Notes: a model not told the origin generated them from the letters alone. A stretch of DNA of 64,000 bases from Pterois miles (GCA_947000775.1 CAMQGK010000047.1:62001-126000); one strand, 5' to 3'. Numbered from the stretch's first letter, positions 35,033 to 46,195 are shown. Numbers and translations: made by a program.

Positions 35033-35320
35033 CTGCAGGAAAAAGTACAACATTGTCAGCAATATCAGTAATCATTAGAAATATTAAACTGATAAAAAAT
35101 GTTATTAATTATTGCTTCTGTGGGGTTCAGTTTTCTATCATATGTAAAAAACAACTCAAAGAACAACAGTGAGTACGATAAGTGATCATTAACACGTACA
35201 AGACTCATTAAAACACTTGTTAATGTTAATAACTATAACCAGTCCATGGAACTGGGTCTCCAGAGCTTTCTGCCTCTCTGAGGTCCACTCTCAAAACCTC
35301 AGTGGCCTCTCAGCACTGAC

Positions 35321-36395
35321 CTGCTGCTGCTCCTCTCACATCCTCATCATCCTCATCATCAGAAGAAAGAGGAGGGATATACTCACCTTCCTCAACCTTA
35401 GGCGCCTCATCCTCATCATCACAGACCATGTAGAAGCAGAGGTCGTTGGGTCGGATCAGCCACGGGAGATCTTCAGCACAATCAGCCACGTCAAATCAGA
35501 GGAGGGCTCCCTCTTCCAGGATGGACATACAGAGTCCAGATGACCTGTCAACAAAATACTCAACAGCATTGAATACATTATCAGGGTTGGCTTCAAGGCC
35601 ACCATGATGGTCAGCAGGTGGAAAACCATGAGGAACACGATAAGGGTCACCAAGAGAGTCAGCACAAGGGTCAGCAGGAAAACTATAAGAGTCAGTAGGA
35701 GGATCAGCAAAAAAAAGAAGTAAAGAGAAAAAGAAAAGAGGAAAAAAGAGACCATAAGGGGCAGAGGCAGGAGGAAGACCATAAAAAAAACCAGCATAAA
35801 GGTCAGCAGGAGGAAAAGAAGTAAGATGACCATAAGGGTCAGCAGCAGGTGAAAGCAGGAGGAAGACCATAAGGGTCAGGAGCAGGGAAGCGGGAAGAAG
35901 ACCATAAGGGAAAGCAGGAGAAAGGACGAGGAAAAATGTAAGGATCAACAAAAGGGAAAGCGGGAGGAAGACCATCAGTGTCAACAGTAAGGTCAACAAA
36001 AGGATCAGAAGGAAAACCAAAGAAGTCAGAAGGAAGGTCAGCAGGAGGGTCAGAAGGAGTGAAAGCAGGAGGAAGACCTAAAGGATCAGCAGGAGGGAAA
36101 GTGAGAAGAAGACCACAAGAGTCAGGAGCAGGGAAGCGAGAAGAAGACCATAAGGGAAAGCGGGAGGAAGGACGAGGAAAAATGTAAGGGTCAACAAAGG
36201 GGAAAGCGGGAGGAAGACCATCAGTGTCGACAGTAAGGTCAACAAAAGGATCAGAAGGAAAACCAAAGAAGTCAGCAGGAAGGTCAGCAGGAGGGTCAGC
36301 AGGAGTGAAAGCGGGAGGATGACCAGAAGGGTCACCTTCACCGTTACCTCCCTGAGGCTCAGCCTCCTGAAGCCAGTCGAGCCAAACGGAGCCAC
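35321..36395 (-). other. Exon 2: Pro/Asp-rich repeat exon with acidic end
   Basis: The acceptor TTTTTTCCTCCTCAG is at 36397/36396. The exon opens GGSVWLDWLQEAEPQGG, then repeats of PPADLPADFFGFPSDPF, VDLTVDTDGLPPAFPF and VDPYIFPRP. The period of 246 bp (82 codons) is seen by comparing 36011 with 36257 and keeps frame. Near 35849 one extra base moves the Pro/Asp pattern to the next frame (SPAADPYGHL ... NVFNAVEYFVDR). A TGA at 35498-35496 follows, after which the same frame continues as VADCAEDLPWLIRPNDLCFY and an acidic run (SSDDEDDED) up to the donor GCAG|GTCAGT at 35321. The part around the TGA shares about 45 bp with the dispersed repeat at 34.2 kb. Confidence 0.45.
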
Positions 36396-36414
36396 CTGAG
36401 GAGGAAAAAAGCAT

Positions 36415-37370
36415 TAAAAAGTCACACTCTCCACCTTCATAAAACAGACAAAAACAGGAAAATCATTTTGACCAGAAACATCACAGACACTTTGTAGAAA
36501 AGCCCCCAATAAACAGAGTGCTACTGTCACCTCTAAAAGTGATATGCAATATAGTACAGTACTGTTATTTGAGACATTATGACAGGATGAGAGTGATCTG
36601 ATGATGCATGGATGTTGTGATGATGTCTAAAGTTTTGATTTTAAAGCTGTTGTGGCATATTTGAAATGCTGACAAAAGGTTTACACCGTTCTGACTTGTG
36701 GAAACAGTAATGAGGGACTGTTGGTGCAGAGCTCAGGAGAAAACTGCTTGTTTTAGTCTGGTTCAAAGAATAACTTTGTATTTCCTGTAATATTTAAAGG
36801 CAGGGTGGTGATCTTGAGAAACTAGCAAGACTACACTGGATTTTTAAAAATGATCCAGCAGAAAAAAAAATGAGCCAAGTGTCTCCAACTCTTTTCCAAT
36901 GAATGCAGCTAGCAGCAATAGCTACGAACTAGCTCCAAAAGTGTCTAAATCTAGCCAGAAATTTGCCAAGTCTGCAAACACTGACAGTCTGTCCCCTCAG
37001 GCCTCCCTCTAAAGCAGGGGTGGCCATGAGAAACCAAGATTGTTGCTGGGGGCCAAACAAATACTGTCAGATGTAACCTCTATTTTAACACTATACTACT
37101 TTTAGATATATGTTGGTAAAAGCTGACACAATATCGTCCACACCTGATGGGAACCACTGCTGTGCTGTACACACTGCACAATATTACACAAAAACACCCC
37201 ATCATGATCTCATACATCGTTATATACATTTAAAGATCATGTTGACTGGGCTGCAGAAGCACATGTTCAATTGTGATAAATTGATCCAAATCATGATATA
37301 GGTTGATCTGTATTCAGTCAGATTTAGTTCTGTGACAATCAGTACTTCTGTCTCTACTCAGTGAGAAAAC
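36415..37370. other. Intron 1 of the minus-strand gene candidate, left part
   Basis: No exon-like open block. A short fragment around 37012-37070 (AGCAGGGGTGGCCATGAG, GGGGGCCAAACAAATACTG) resembles the end of a hAT/Charlie-type element. The rest is unassigned. Confidence 0.4.
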
Positions 37371-37856
37371 AATATGGAGTCAAATCAATCTCAGTGTTAA
37401 TGAATGCACACAGAAGGATTCAGAAATGGAGTTTTCTTATTTATATAAAAATGACTCTACAAAAAATAGTTTTCAATACACAGAAAGAGTTAAAATATAA
37501 ATTTAAAAATGATAATTAAAATGATTTAATAATAATACAAATATACAAAAAATACATTAAATATGCTCATATATATTATATTATATATATAATATATATT
37601 ATATAACTACTTAAATTTGTATTTGTTTTAAATTTACACACACATATACAGTATATATATAGTTATATAGTAATAATAATAATAATAATAACAATAATAC
37701 TAATTAACAATGTTATAATAGTATAATATATTATAAATATTAATATAATAGAAACATATTTTTGTGGACAGAGTCATTCATATATAAATCACAAAACACA
37801 TTTGTGGATATTTCTGTGTGCATTCATTAATACTGAGACTGATCTGACTCCATAGA
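37371..37856. mobile_element. AT-rich MITE-like element with long inverted repeats
   Basis: The left arm 37371-37460 (TATGGAGTCAAATCAATCTC, TTAATGAATGCACACAGAA, ATTTATATAAAAATGACTCT) is closely matched, in reverse complement, by the right arm 37768-37856. The centre is nearly pure A/T, with palindromes such as ATATATTATATTATATATA. No coding content. The exact ends and target duplication were not identified. Confidence 0.65.
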
Positions 37857-38207
37857 AGAATCTATCTATTTAATCCTCGTTTATATAACACAAGTTCACA
37901 CAACAACCCTGTTCACGTTCCTGTTTTTGCCTCTGAATACATATCTTGTTTCTTATAATCTCAACAAAGGTCAAACGAGTTTAACATTATTCAGAACAAC
38001 AGGCTGTAATTCTGTCATGTTGCATCAGATTTCAGTCATGTTAAAATGGTGGAAACAGCTGGTTCTGACTCTATTCAGTGATGTCGCGAGAAAAGATGGT
38101 TGTTCACGGCACTGAGCTTTTTAAAGAGGATGCTGCTGCCTCCAAGGTTCCCAATATGCTGTGAAAAACACTGAGACAGCCAAAAAAGTATGATGCGCAC
38201 AGACCCT

Positions 38208-38225
38208 CGTGCGTAATTACGCACG
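38208..38225. other. Perfect 18-bp palindrome
   Basis: CGTGCGTAATTACGCACG, a perfect inverted repeat with no spacer, rich in CpG, in the intron or upstream part of the minus-strand gene candidate. It could be a dimeric factor site or chance. Confidence 0.5.
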
Positions 38226-39116
38226 CTTAAACATGGGGACCTTCATTAATTCACGCGCACTTAAGGACAGGGTTTCTCCAGAAATAACCGCACCAAAATA
38301 TATGTGCAAAATAATCGATTATATTTAGTTACTGTCCTAAGTTGTAAATCACGCTGCGTGGAGGAGACGGCGGCATCTTTGGACGCAGGACGCGCACAGT
38401 CACTACATGAGAAACCGCTCTCATCTCTTCCCTTCATCAGAAAACACCACATGAACTAGTAAAACATATTATAATATGATGACAGTACTATCATGTCAAG
38501 TAGAAGCTCTGAGTGATGACTGAGCACCTTTGATTTTAGGTCCAATAACTGTCAGACACTTTAGTTCACTTCATTCAGGCTCATAACAATATCGATCTGT
38601 TAGTGCACTTTGAGAAAACCTAAAAATGACTTCATAAATGTGATAAATGTGGACTTGAAAAGGACCCGACAACATGTCCAGATACATTTTAAGAAGTAAT
38701 CTCAACTGTCCACACGGAGGAAGGTGTGCTGTGTTTACAACTCTGACTTCAACACCTTTGCTCCTAGACGTTACGTCGTTTCCATGACGCACAAATCAGC
38801 TTGTTGTTTGGGCATTATTCAAAAAATGGCTGAGTCGCCATTTTGTTTCCTAAATGACTCAACGGAAAATTTGGAAAATATGTTGCCCTCAAACAAAAAT
38901 AAGTGTTTTCAAATCACTATCCTTGTTAACATTCTGTACAATACTCCCGCCACACTTCACATTACACGTGTTACCAGATAATTATTATTTTTCACCCAGA
39001 AAACATCAAGTTTCATCACAATCAGTGTTTCCCTAACAGGCCGACTAACAGTCTACTAATCACTTAACTATAAATTCAACAATTGAACATAATTTAAATA
39101 TTAAAAGATGTCTTAC

Positions 39117-39171
39117 CTCCAAAAGAGGCGGTGGCCGGCAGGCCGTACACACGGGGTCCAAAAAACACCAT
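39117..39171 (-). CDS. Exon 1 coding part of the minus-strand gene candidate
   Basis: ATG at 39171-39169 in the context CTAGGAGATGG, reading MVFFGPRVYGLPATASFG plus one base before the donor GGAG|GTAAGA (39116). The codon split across the intron becomes Gly and joins exon 2 (GGSVWLDW) in frame. The N-terminus is short and hydrophobic but has no clear signal-peptide cleavage context. It lies about 125 bp downstream of a TATA box. Confidence 0.5.
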
Positions 39172-39298
39172 CTCCTAGAGGGGGGTAGATTTCAGCTGCG
39201 ATCCGGTATCAAAGATAACCAGTCACCAAGTTTTCACAAGAGGTCAGCTCGTGTCCGAGTCCAAGTGTGAAAGGGGCTCCTAGAGAGGTCCGCAGCCC

Positions 39299-39306
39299 TT
39301 ATATAA
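39299..39306 (-). promoter_or_regulatory. TATA box of the minus-strand gene candidate
   Basis: Minus-strand TTATATAAGGGC, a good TATA match, with transcription expected to start about 25-30 bp downstream near 39270 and a 5' leader of roughly 100 bp before the ATG. Confidence 0.5.
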
Positions 39307-39680
39307 CCTCGGTACCATGTCAACAATCCGTTTCCATGACTTCGACGCACGAGCGTGAGCGAGTCCCATACAGTAACAGATGATATCATGTTCATGATTT
39401 GGCCTCTTTATTCTGTTACAGTAGGTGTTGCCATCAATAATTATTGTGTACACACTTCACACCATCTTGACCCATCTAGATACAAAATAATATTAAATGA
39501 TAGTGATAATAAATGTGAATCAATGCATGTTTCCGTCTACATCATGAAAAGATTGCATAATTAATTAATGTCCAAATTATAGCCTATATCATGGCATTTC
39601 ATTTCTCCTTAAGAGGTCTTGATTGTTTTTTCATGTCTTACATCTATTTATGCAAAATTCTTTTAATTTTGTTTCTTTTC
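39307..39680. other. Upstream flank of the minus-strand gene candidate
   Basis: Upstream of the TATA box: CATTTGGC-free AT-rich DNA with no coding or repeat feature I can support, leading into a TTTA microsatellite. Confidence 0.4.
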
Positions 39681-39683
39681 TCT

Positions 39684-39725
39684 TCGTATTTATTTATTTA
39701 TTTATTTATTTATATATGTATTTAT
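39684..39725. repeat. (TATT)n microsatellite
   Basis: Seven or so uninterrupted TATT units followed by TATATATGTATTTATAT. Confidence 0.9.
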
Positions 39726-39754
39726 ATCAGCAGGATCAGCAACCAAACCAACTC

Positions 39755-40808
39755 GTGCAGGCATGTGCGCGCGGGCCAAATGCGGCCCGTGTTCAAATTT
39801 CCACCGGCCCACAGCCTTTGTCATAAAATCAACAATATGCGGCCCCACAATGTCGGTGCGCAGTTGAGGAGGTATGCAGCAGACACCTCATCTCTGGCTG
39901 AGGAGTTTTAACGCCGCTTTCGGGATTTTGCAGCTGTTGAAAAGGAGATCAGGCTTTTTAACTCTCCTTTCTCCGTTGGCGCTCCAGACCTCCTCCAGCT
40001 GGACCTCGTTGAGCTGCAGTGTGATGCGGAGAGTCGCGGTCGGCACCAGCAGCTCCCTTTGTCAACTTTTACCGCCAGCTGGATGAAGGCAGGTTCCCAG
40101 AGATTCAAACATTTGCTAAGAAAATGCTGAGCTGGTTTAGCTCGACATACATGCGAGAGGACATCCAAGAACCGCCTGAGGACGAGATTAAGAGACTCTG
40201 ACCTGCGTGACATCTGCGCATCAGAACCACTGCTTTAGAGCCAGACCTGGTCTACTGACTGTTGTCCAGATCTCACAGCCACCCTTCACATTAGTGCAGA
40301 CAAGTTCTATGTTTAGTCTTCTGAGGTAAATCACTTCTATTTTTTTTTCTTTTTTAATGAATATGCTCTGAGTCTTTTCAATCCAGGGATCATTTGTTCT
40401 TGTTTTTCAACTGACAATCAAACTGGGTCTTGTTGCTAAATAGTGTTCATATTTATTGATAACAAACATTAGGGTCTTAAGAAACAAATATACAAATACT
40501 CAACATTAAATATTAAGATCAAATTTGGTCCAGCACTCATTTTTCCATTTCAAGTCTAAAAGTGACATAAATTTCGTGTTTGATAACTGATTCTAAATCA
40601 AATAACATATTTTTTTTTTTTCATTTTTGATGTTCAGTTGAAAAATGAAAGAAGGGGTGATTCACAGATTGATATGGCCCTGGAATAAGATAACTGTTAT
40701 TCTGTTATCATGTTAATGGTTCAAAGAGTGTCAGGCTGAATGGTCGGCCCCCCACACATTTAACCTCACCAAATCTGGCCCTCTTTGCACAAAGGTTGGA
40801 CAGCCCTG
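39755..40808 (+). mobile_element. Decayed hAT-type element with transposase C-terminus
   Basis: Bounded by GCGGGCCAAATGCGGCCCG on the left and AAGGTTGGACAGCCCTG on the right, the kind of ends seen in Charlie-like hAT elements. On the plus strand at about 39848-40205, broken frames read QLRRYAADTSSLAEEF, FRDFAAVEKEIRLFNSPFSV, LVELQCDAESRG and RFPEI, KMLSWF, DLRDICASEP. These resemble the hAT C-terminal dimerisation region found in GTF2IRD2-like transposases. Several frameshifts and a gap make it inactive. 40260-40740 is non-coding. Confidence 0.65.
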
Positions 40809-40995
40809 AACCAGAGGACAGGAGGCTCAGTGAGCTCCTCTGGTAGAGCAGGGGGCCGGGGGTTCAGGTCTGACTCCTGGACCTTTTCTCCTCGTCATCC
40901 TCTCTCTCCCATAACTGTCACAGTTTCTGTCAAATCAAAGTCAAAACAGCCAAAAAGTAAAGAAAACATAGATGAACAAAAATTAGAAACTGAAT
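40793..40995 (+). mobile_element. tRNA-derived SINE
   Basis: A box A-like TCTGGTAGAGCAGG and box B-like GGGTTCAGGTCTGACTCC, followed by the typical tail CATCCTCTCTCTCCCATAAC, CTGTCAAATCAAAG and AAAA-rich end. This is a SINE type widespread in fish. It overlaps the hAT right end slightly. Confidence 0.65.
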
Positions 40996-41029
40996 AGCAT
41001 TTAAATTCATATGTCCTGTTTAATTATCA

Positions 41030-41440
41030 GCTTTAATTTATTTATTTCAATATTTATTCATTTACTTCCATATATATTTCAACATTTATTTATTTTTATT
41101 TTGTTATTTTTTCCATGAATTTATTCTGTATTCATTCACTTATTCTTGTACTTATACATTTATTTATACAATTTTTTTCTGCAGAAAATGTAGGGAACAA
41201 CTAAAAGCAAATGTCCTGTCTATCAATTTTTATTAAATTATTTCAATATTTATTAATTTCTTTACATGTATGCATTTCTGTATTTATTAATTTATTCTTC
41301 TATTATTTATTCTTCTATTTATCTATTCTTCTATTTATACAATTATTTATGCAATTTTCTTTTATTTATTTATTTATTTATTCATTTATTTATTTATTTA
41401 TTTACTTATTTATCAGATCAAGCCCCCCACAGCTCCTAAT
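41030..41440. repeat. TATT-rich low-complexity tract
   Basis: Long runs of TTTATT and related tetranucleotides. Open frames here are artefacts of the repeat. Confidence 0.85.
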
Positions 41441-41524
41441 GGGATAAGCGGTTGAAGATGGATTGATGGATGGATTTATTTATGTATCATCAACATAAGA
41501 AAAGAAAAAAAAAGGAAAATGTGC

Positions 41525-41625
41525 TGAGTCACCTCACCTGGTAGAACAGGTGCCCCATGCATCGAGGATTAGCTCAGCAGCTGGAGGTTCAAATCCAACC
41601 TGTGGACCTTTTTTATCAGCAGAAA
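41525..41625 (+). mobile_element. tRNA-derived SINE head
   Basis: CACCTGGTAGAACAGGTGCC (box A-like) and GGAGGTTCAAATCCAACCTG (box B-like), then CCTTTTTTATC. It is not a tRNA gene: the clover-leaf cannot be completed and the sequence matches the common fish SINE layout. Confidence 0.6.
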
Positions 41626-41639
41626 ATGTAGGTGAACAA

Positions 41640-42030
41640 TAATAAATATAGACAAATTGATTTTTTTTTATTTCAATTTTCAATTTAATTTTCAACTTTT
41701 ATTTATTTATTTCAATATTTCTTAAATTATTTACATTTACATTTAAGCATTTATTTATTCTTTTATTTATTTTTCCATGTATTTATGTCTGTACTTTTTC
41801 ATTTATCCTTGTATTTTATTATACATTTATTTATATAATTTTCTTTTTTATTTATTTATTCATTTATTTACTTATCTATGCAGCATCAATATCAGCAACA
41901 AAACCAGCATGACGCGAGGATGCTCAATTGTATATGTATATTTATTAATTTAGTCATTTATTTATTTATATGTTTAATCGTGCAATTTTCTTTTATTTTT
42001 TCTTTATCTATTTATTTATTTAGTGATTTC
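41640..42030. repeat. TTTA-rich low-complexity tract
   Basis: A second long TTTA/TATT-rich stretch, ending near TTTAGTGATTTCAGCAGC. A SINE-tail-like CTCTCTCTCCCACCACCGTC follows at about 42068. 42100-42470 has nothing further I can assign. Confidence 0.8.
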
Positions 42031-42475
42031 AGCAGCATCATCATCAGCCACAACACCAACAAACAGGACTCTCTCTCTCCCACCACCGTCACTGCCTCTG
42101 TCAAACCAACATCAGCTCTGTCCGGCCAGCACTGGATGTATTCCTCTATTCCACCATCGTCCTCTGACAACACGTCACCTCGTCAGATTTCACAATGAGG
42201 CTTGTCCTTGAGAAACACTCCTTCCATCAGGATGTGAGGTTAGAGGTAAAGATAAGTAAATCAACATTGGGGGAACAGGAACGGAGCCTGATTTAAAATC
42301 TGTTGCTTTAAGTTATATAATTCTCATTATGTTTATCAGGAGACAGGCTAGTTGAGATTGTCACATATTTTTTTTAAGCGCCACTTGGCCTCCACAAGGA
42401 ATATGTTTTATTTATTTACAGTATATAACACCTGTTCCGATGCCTTCAGTTCTGGCTGGGTCGACGCCACAGCCA

Positions 42476-43161
42476 GAGACTCAGACTGAGTGTTGCTGTA
42501 GTTCAGCGGCTCCTTTACAACAATGAAGAAATGCTGATTCCCGACCAGCTCAGATGGATGACGGACCACAAGACGGACAGAACGGAAGGAAACGCCTGTG
42601 TTTTCGTGGACGACGTAAGTAAGCTGCACATTAAAGGAACATTTTGTCATTTTGGGAAATATGCATATTGATTGTCTAGCCAACAGTTAGACAAGAAGAT
42701 TGTTACCACTGTAAATATGTAGCTGCAGCCAGCTTCAGTAGTGTCAAAGATGAAGCCTACACATGTTTTCCAGACTCATGTAACCTGTGACACCACTGAT
42801 CAATGCAGATTTATTTATACATGAATTAGTCTTCATAGTTGATTATTATAGCTGAAGTTTGGGAGACACTGACAGCAGACTAAGAGAAGGATCCAGATTC
42901 CTGACTTGTTTCTGATCTCACAGGACAGGACTCTTCCCGGAGAGTGGACGACAACCGAACCACACCAAGCCAGCAGCATCACACAACCAGTCTCAACACA
43001 CTGAACCGCCATCAGCTCCACACTTTACACGCTGCACTGATTTAATGTTGAATTCAATCAAATAAAACAAAAACTCAGCCATGTAACATGATCCTGTGTT
43101 AATTCTCATACTGATGTTGGTTAACATGAATCTTCTTCAGTAGTAAATCAGTTGAAGGTTA
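42476..43161 (+). repeat. Isolated satellite monomer
   Basis: One nearly complete monomer outside both arrays, in the same orientation. Similarity starts at the acceptor AG and exon A (42476), where the usual pyrimidine tract is replaced by GTCGACGCCACAGCC, and ends in GAAGGTTA before the next TATA-like box. Exon A is open to 42613 with donor GTAAGT. In exon B the stretch between CAACCAGTCT and CAACACACTG is missing, so the usual TGA is lost. Confidence 0.9.
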
Positions 43162-44470
43162 CATTCAAGGTGTAGACGCTCAAACAACTTTGTCACCAAG
43201 AGCCTGTTTCAAGAAGCTGCTATATACAAGTATATATGTATTTATAACAACAACAACAACAACACATGTAATTCCTCCTCCATCACACACAATGGTGGAA
43301 TAAATATTTAGATCCTTTACTTAAGTAAGAGGGCTGACTCTGAAAATACTCCACTACAACTAAATGTCTGACAGTCAAATCAAGCAAAAGTATCTAATGT
43401 AAGTATTTCAGCAAAATATACTTAAAGTATTTAAAGTAAAAGTACTCATTCAGCAGTAAAATGTTCCCTGTCAGTGTTTTACTGTTACATCTGATGTTTC
43501 TGGATTAATATTACTGCTGCATTAACACGTATGTTGCATTTTACTGCTGTAGATGTTTAACTTTGTGCTAATTTTAACTCCTTCATATCTTGTTGGGCAG
43601 TTTAATTTACAGCAATGCATCATGGGCTATAAGATCATGTGTTGGTAGTATCGTTCCAGCTGATCCAAGAGGGTTTTTAAAGAGTTTATTTAGCTCAAGA
43701 AGGAGGAAAATTTATTCAACACATAAAGGGACACGTCATCCTTCAGTTTATCTCAAACATTAAAAAATCAGCACATCTGGAGTTATGTGGTTTTCACTGG
43801 ACAGGAAGGAAACCTAAGCTGTAAAGTAACTAAAGCTGTCAGATAAATGTAGTGGAGTAAAAAGTACAGTATTTACCTCTGAGATGTAGTAAATAGAAGT
43901 ATGTATACATCTATATTTATATATATGGCTTAGACCTATCATTACCATCTCATATTTTCTTGGTCAGGTTACAAAAAACATGAACAAGTGTTATTTTATA
44001 TAACTTGTGAGTTTCAGGCGAAGCTACATGCATCATATGAAACTACAAAAACCTAAGGATTCCTACCAACCATGTCACACCTACGTGTCGCAAATGAGGT
44101 TAAAGAGCGCTCCAAACTTGCACTAAATGTTGGCAAGGAAAAGCTGTCATGGCCATTTTCAGACGTGTCCCGTGACCTCTGACCTCAAGATATGGAAATG
44201 AAAATGGGTTCTATGGGTACCCACGAGACTGTTGAGCTTGAGTTTGCCATGTTATGATTTGAGCATATTTTTTTATGCTAAATGCAGCACTTAAAACGGC
44301 ATATTTGTCCACTCCCATTTTGAAAAGAGTTTTAAATGGGCAATCGTGACTGATTGCGATTGAATCTTTTTATCGATCAACATTCTTAATAATAATATAG
44401 CAATAAAACCACAGCTGATTATGTCCGACACTGTAACAGGCTTCATGAATAAATAGGAAGGCGTTGCCAG
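43162..44470. repeat. Mosaic of fish dispersed repeats
   Basis: A (CAA)n run at about 43245-43262. 43290-43890 has the AAAGTACTCATTCAGCAG, GTTTTACTGTTACATCTG and TAGTGGAGTAAAAAGTA motifs of a repeat common in fish. 44150-44230 has GTCCCGTGACCTCTGACCTC and GAAAATGGGTTCTATGGGTA of another. No gene seen. Confidence 0.6.
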
Positions 44471-44683
44471 AGATTACTGATACCGGCCGGCACACGTGCC
44501 AACATGTGAAAAAAAAAAGTACTGGCATTTATTTTTTTCCCACTTCAAGCACTGTTGACAGTGTAATGAATACATGAGTGAGGGAGTTAGTAAATTTGTT
44601 CTCCCTGCGTATGGTTCAGGGCGTTCGTCTCTGAGAGAATCCAGTGATACAGAGGTCATATTGTTGCTGCAGCCGTCTTATAC
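44471..44683. other. Short unassigned segment
   Basis: No supported feature. It lies immediately left of the truncated LINE and may contain further decayed LINE sequence. Confidence 0.35.
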
Positions 44684-45445
44684 ATGGCAAATTCTTCTAG
44701 TGGCCATAAGGCCTTCATTCATCCATCTCTCAGGCTGAAGAAGGTACCACAACTCTGGAAGACCTCCTGCATCGTCCCAGTGCCCAAGAAAGGACTCCCT
44801 AGCAGCCCCAATGACTACGGGCCAGTCGCTCTGACATCACACGTCATGAAGATCCTGGAGAGACTGGTCCTGCACACCTCAGGCCCTGGTGAGTGACTCC
44901 GCCCCATTAGAAAGTCGACGCCATCATCTACATGCTCCACAGAGCCTTCACGCACCCGGAGAAGCCGCAGAGCACAGTGAGAATCATGTTCTTCGACTTC
45001 TCCAGTGCATTCAACACAGTCCAACCGCACCGGCTAGCTGAGAAGCTCTCAGCTATGCAGGTAGACCACGACCTGGTGGACTGGATTACGGACTACCTCA
45101 CCAGCAGACCCCCAGTATGTCAGACTGCAGGGCAGCCTGTCTGACGTGCTGGTGAGCAACACCGGTGCTCCCCAGGGAACTGTGCTGTCACCGTTCCTGT
45201 TAACCACGATGCTATGCTATGCATATGCAATACCCACCCATCTGCTGCACTTTACTTATTACTGTTTTACTTATCTTATTTATTTTATTGGCAATTTCGT
45301 TCATTGCACCTTCTTTTCCTTCATTGCACCTTCTCTTTTACTTTTTACTTATTGTATTCATCTGTACTGTTGTTGCTGCTGCGGTGACACCCGCATTTCC
45401 CTCCGGGGATTAATAAAGGTTCATCTTATCTTAATTTATCTTGTC
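44684..45445 (+). mobile_element. Truncated Rex1/L2-like non-LTR retrotransposon
   Basis: RT pieces: LWKTSCIVPVPKKGLPSSPN, VALTSHVMKILERLVL, then after a frameshift FDFSSAFNTVQPHRLAEKL (with the catalytic Asp of RT motif A), DHDLVDWITDYLTSRP, and after another break VSNTGAPQGTVLSPFL (motif B). The region holding motif C (the DD pair) is deleted and the sequence jumps to the 3' tail GGGGATTAATAAAGG followed by ATCTT repeats. It is inactive, both 5' and internally truncated. Rex1 versus L2 cannot be settled by eye. Confidence 0.8.
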
Positions 45446-46119
45446 TTACTCCTTCAATTTTACACATGAAAGAAGGGCTCACCGCTGATTTTACCACATG
45501 ATTTTAAACAAGAAAGTACAGATACAGATACAATAAAGATATTGAGAGTACATCTACAGCCTACAGTGTTTATGCAAAAGGATTTACAATCTTACTCCCA
45601 TTTTCCTATTCACACACTGGTTATTGTAAATAACTACTTGTTTAACAGTGTAACAGGTGTTGTGTTGAGTACTGTTTCCCTTCGATGTGTTTCACCCTAC
45701 CTCAACCTGAACCTACCCTGTTTTATGTCAGTGCAACCCTTTAACCCTGACAGATGCTGCAAGGACGACCGATTTTTGTAGGCCAACCAGGAGGTTAGCA
45801 TCGCCCTGATTCCCTCAACAAACAATCTCTGCGGCAAACAAATGTTTATGAAACTTGTACATTTCATTCAGCAAAGATAATCTTCCCAAATGAACACCGC
45901 TTTTATGATTTTTGAAGTGTGAAAAAGCTAATGTTACGCTATAAACGAACTACAAGTCGGTGTGATAACGTTTTGTAGTCTCTTTTAGCCACTACCGATG
46001 TATTTTATATCGTAAAAAAATAAATCTCTTAAATTTCTAAGAAATCTCTAACCACCCCCCCCATTCAAAAACCGGAAACGGAAGTGCTAAATGCCAACTC
46101 ATTTCCTGTTGCTCTCCAG

Positions 46120-46122
<3 letters not shown>
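45446..46122. other. Unassigned intergenic DNA
   Basis: No supported gene or repeat. Confidence 0.4.

Positions 46123-46123
<1 letters not shown>

Positions 46124-46195
<72 letters not shown>
46124..46195. repeat. (TA)n microsatellite, about 36 units
   Basis: An uninterrupted TA run of roughly 72 bp. It creates spurious Ile/Tyr open frames on both strands. Confidence 0.95.

Larger units (their letters stand above)
34544..39171 (-). pseudogene. Four-exon gene candidate related to the satellite exons, probably broken
   Basis: Minus strand: promoter about 39.3 kb, exon 1 39171-39117, exon 2 36395 to about 35321, exon 3 35032-34911, exon 4 34701-34544. All four internal boundaries used have GT/AG sites, and exon 1 joins exon 2 in frame. 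Exons 3 and 4 align by eye to satellite exons A and B in the same order and spacing. The family is unknown to me: a hydrophobic N-terminus, Pro/Asp-rich repeats, an acidic segment, then a short tail. A frame change near 35849, a TGA at 35498-35496 and a frame change within exon 3 argue for a pseudogene, unless the splice model is wrong or there are base errors. It is the only locus here with a plausible start for the family. Confidence 0.45.

Noticed and set aside
35456..35833. Leucine/valine-rich minus-strand frame that looks like transmembrane segments
   Set aside because: It is an alternative frame of the Pro/Asp-rich exon; the Pro/Asp frame has the splice continuity and repeat periodicity.
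41525..41620. Possible tRNA gene (box A and box B present)
   Set aside because: No complete clover-leaf; the layout and tail match a tRNA-derived SINE.
41211..42198. Phe/Leu/Ile-rich open frames resembling membrane proteins
   Set aside because: They are translations of TTTA/TATT microsatellite tracts.
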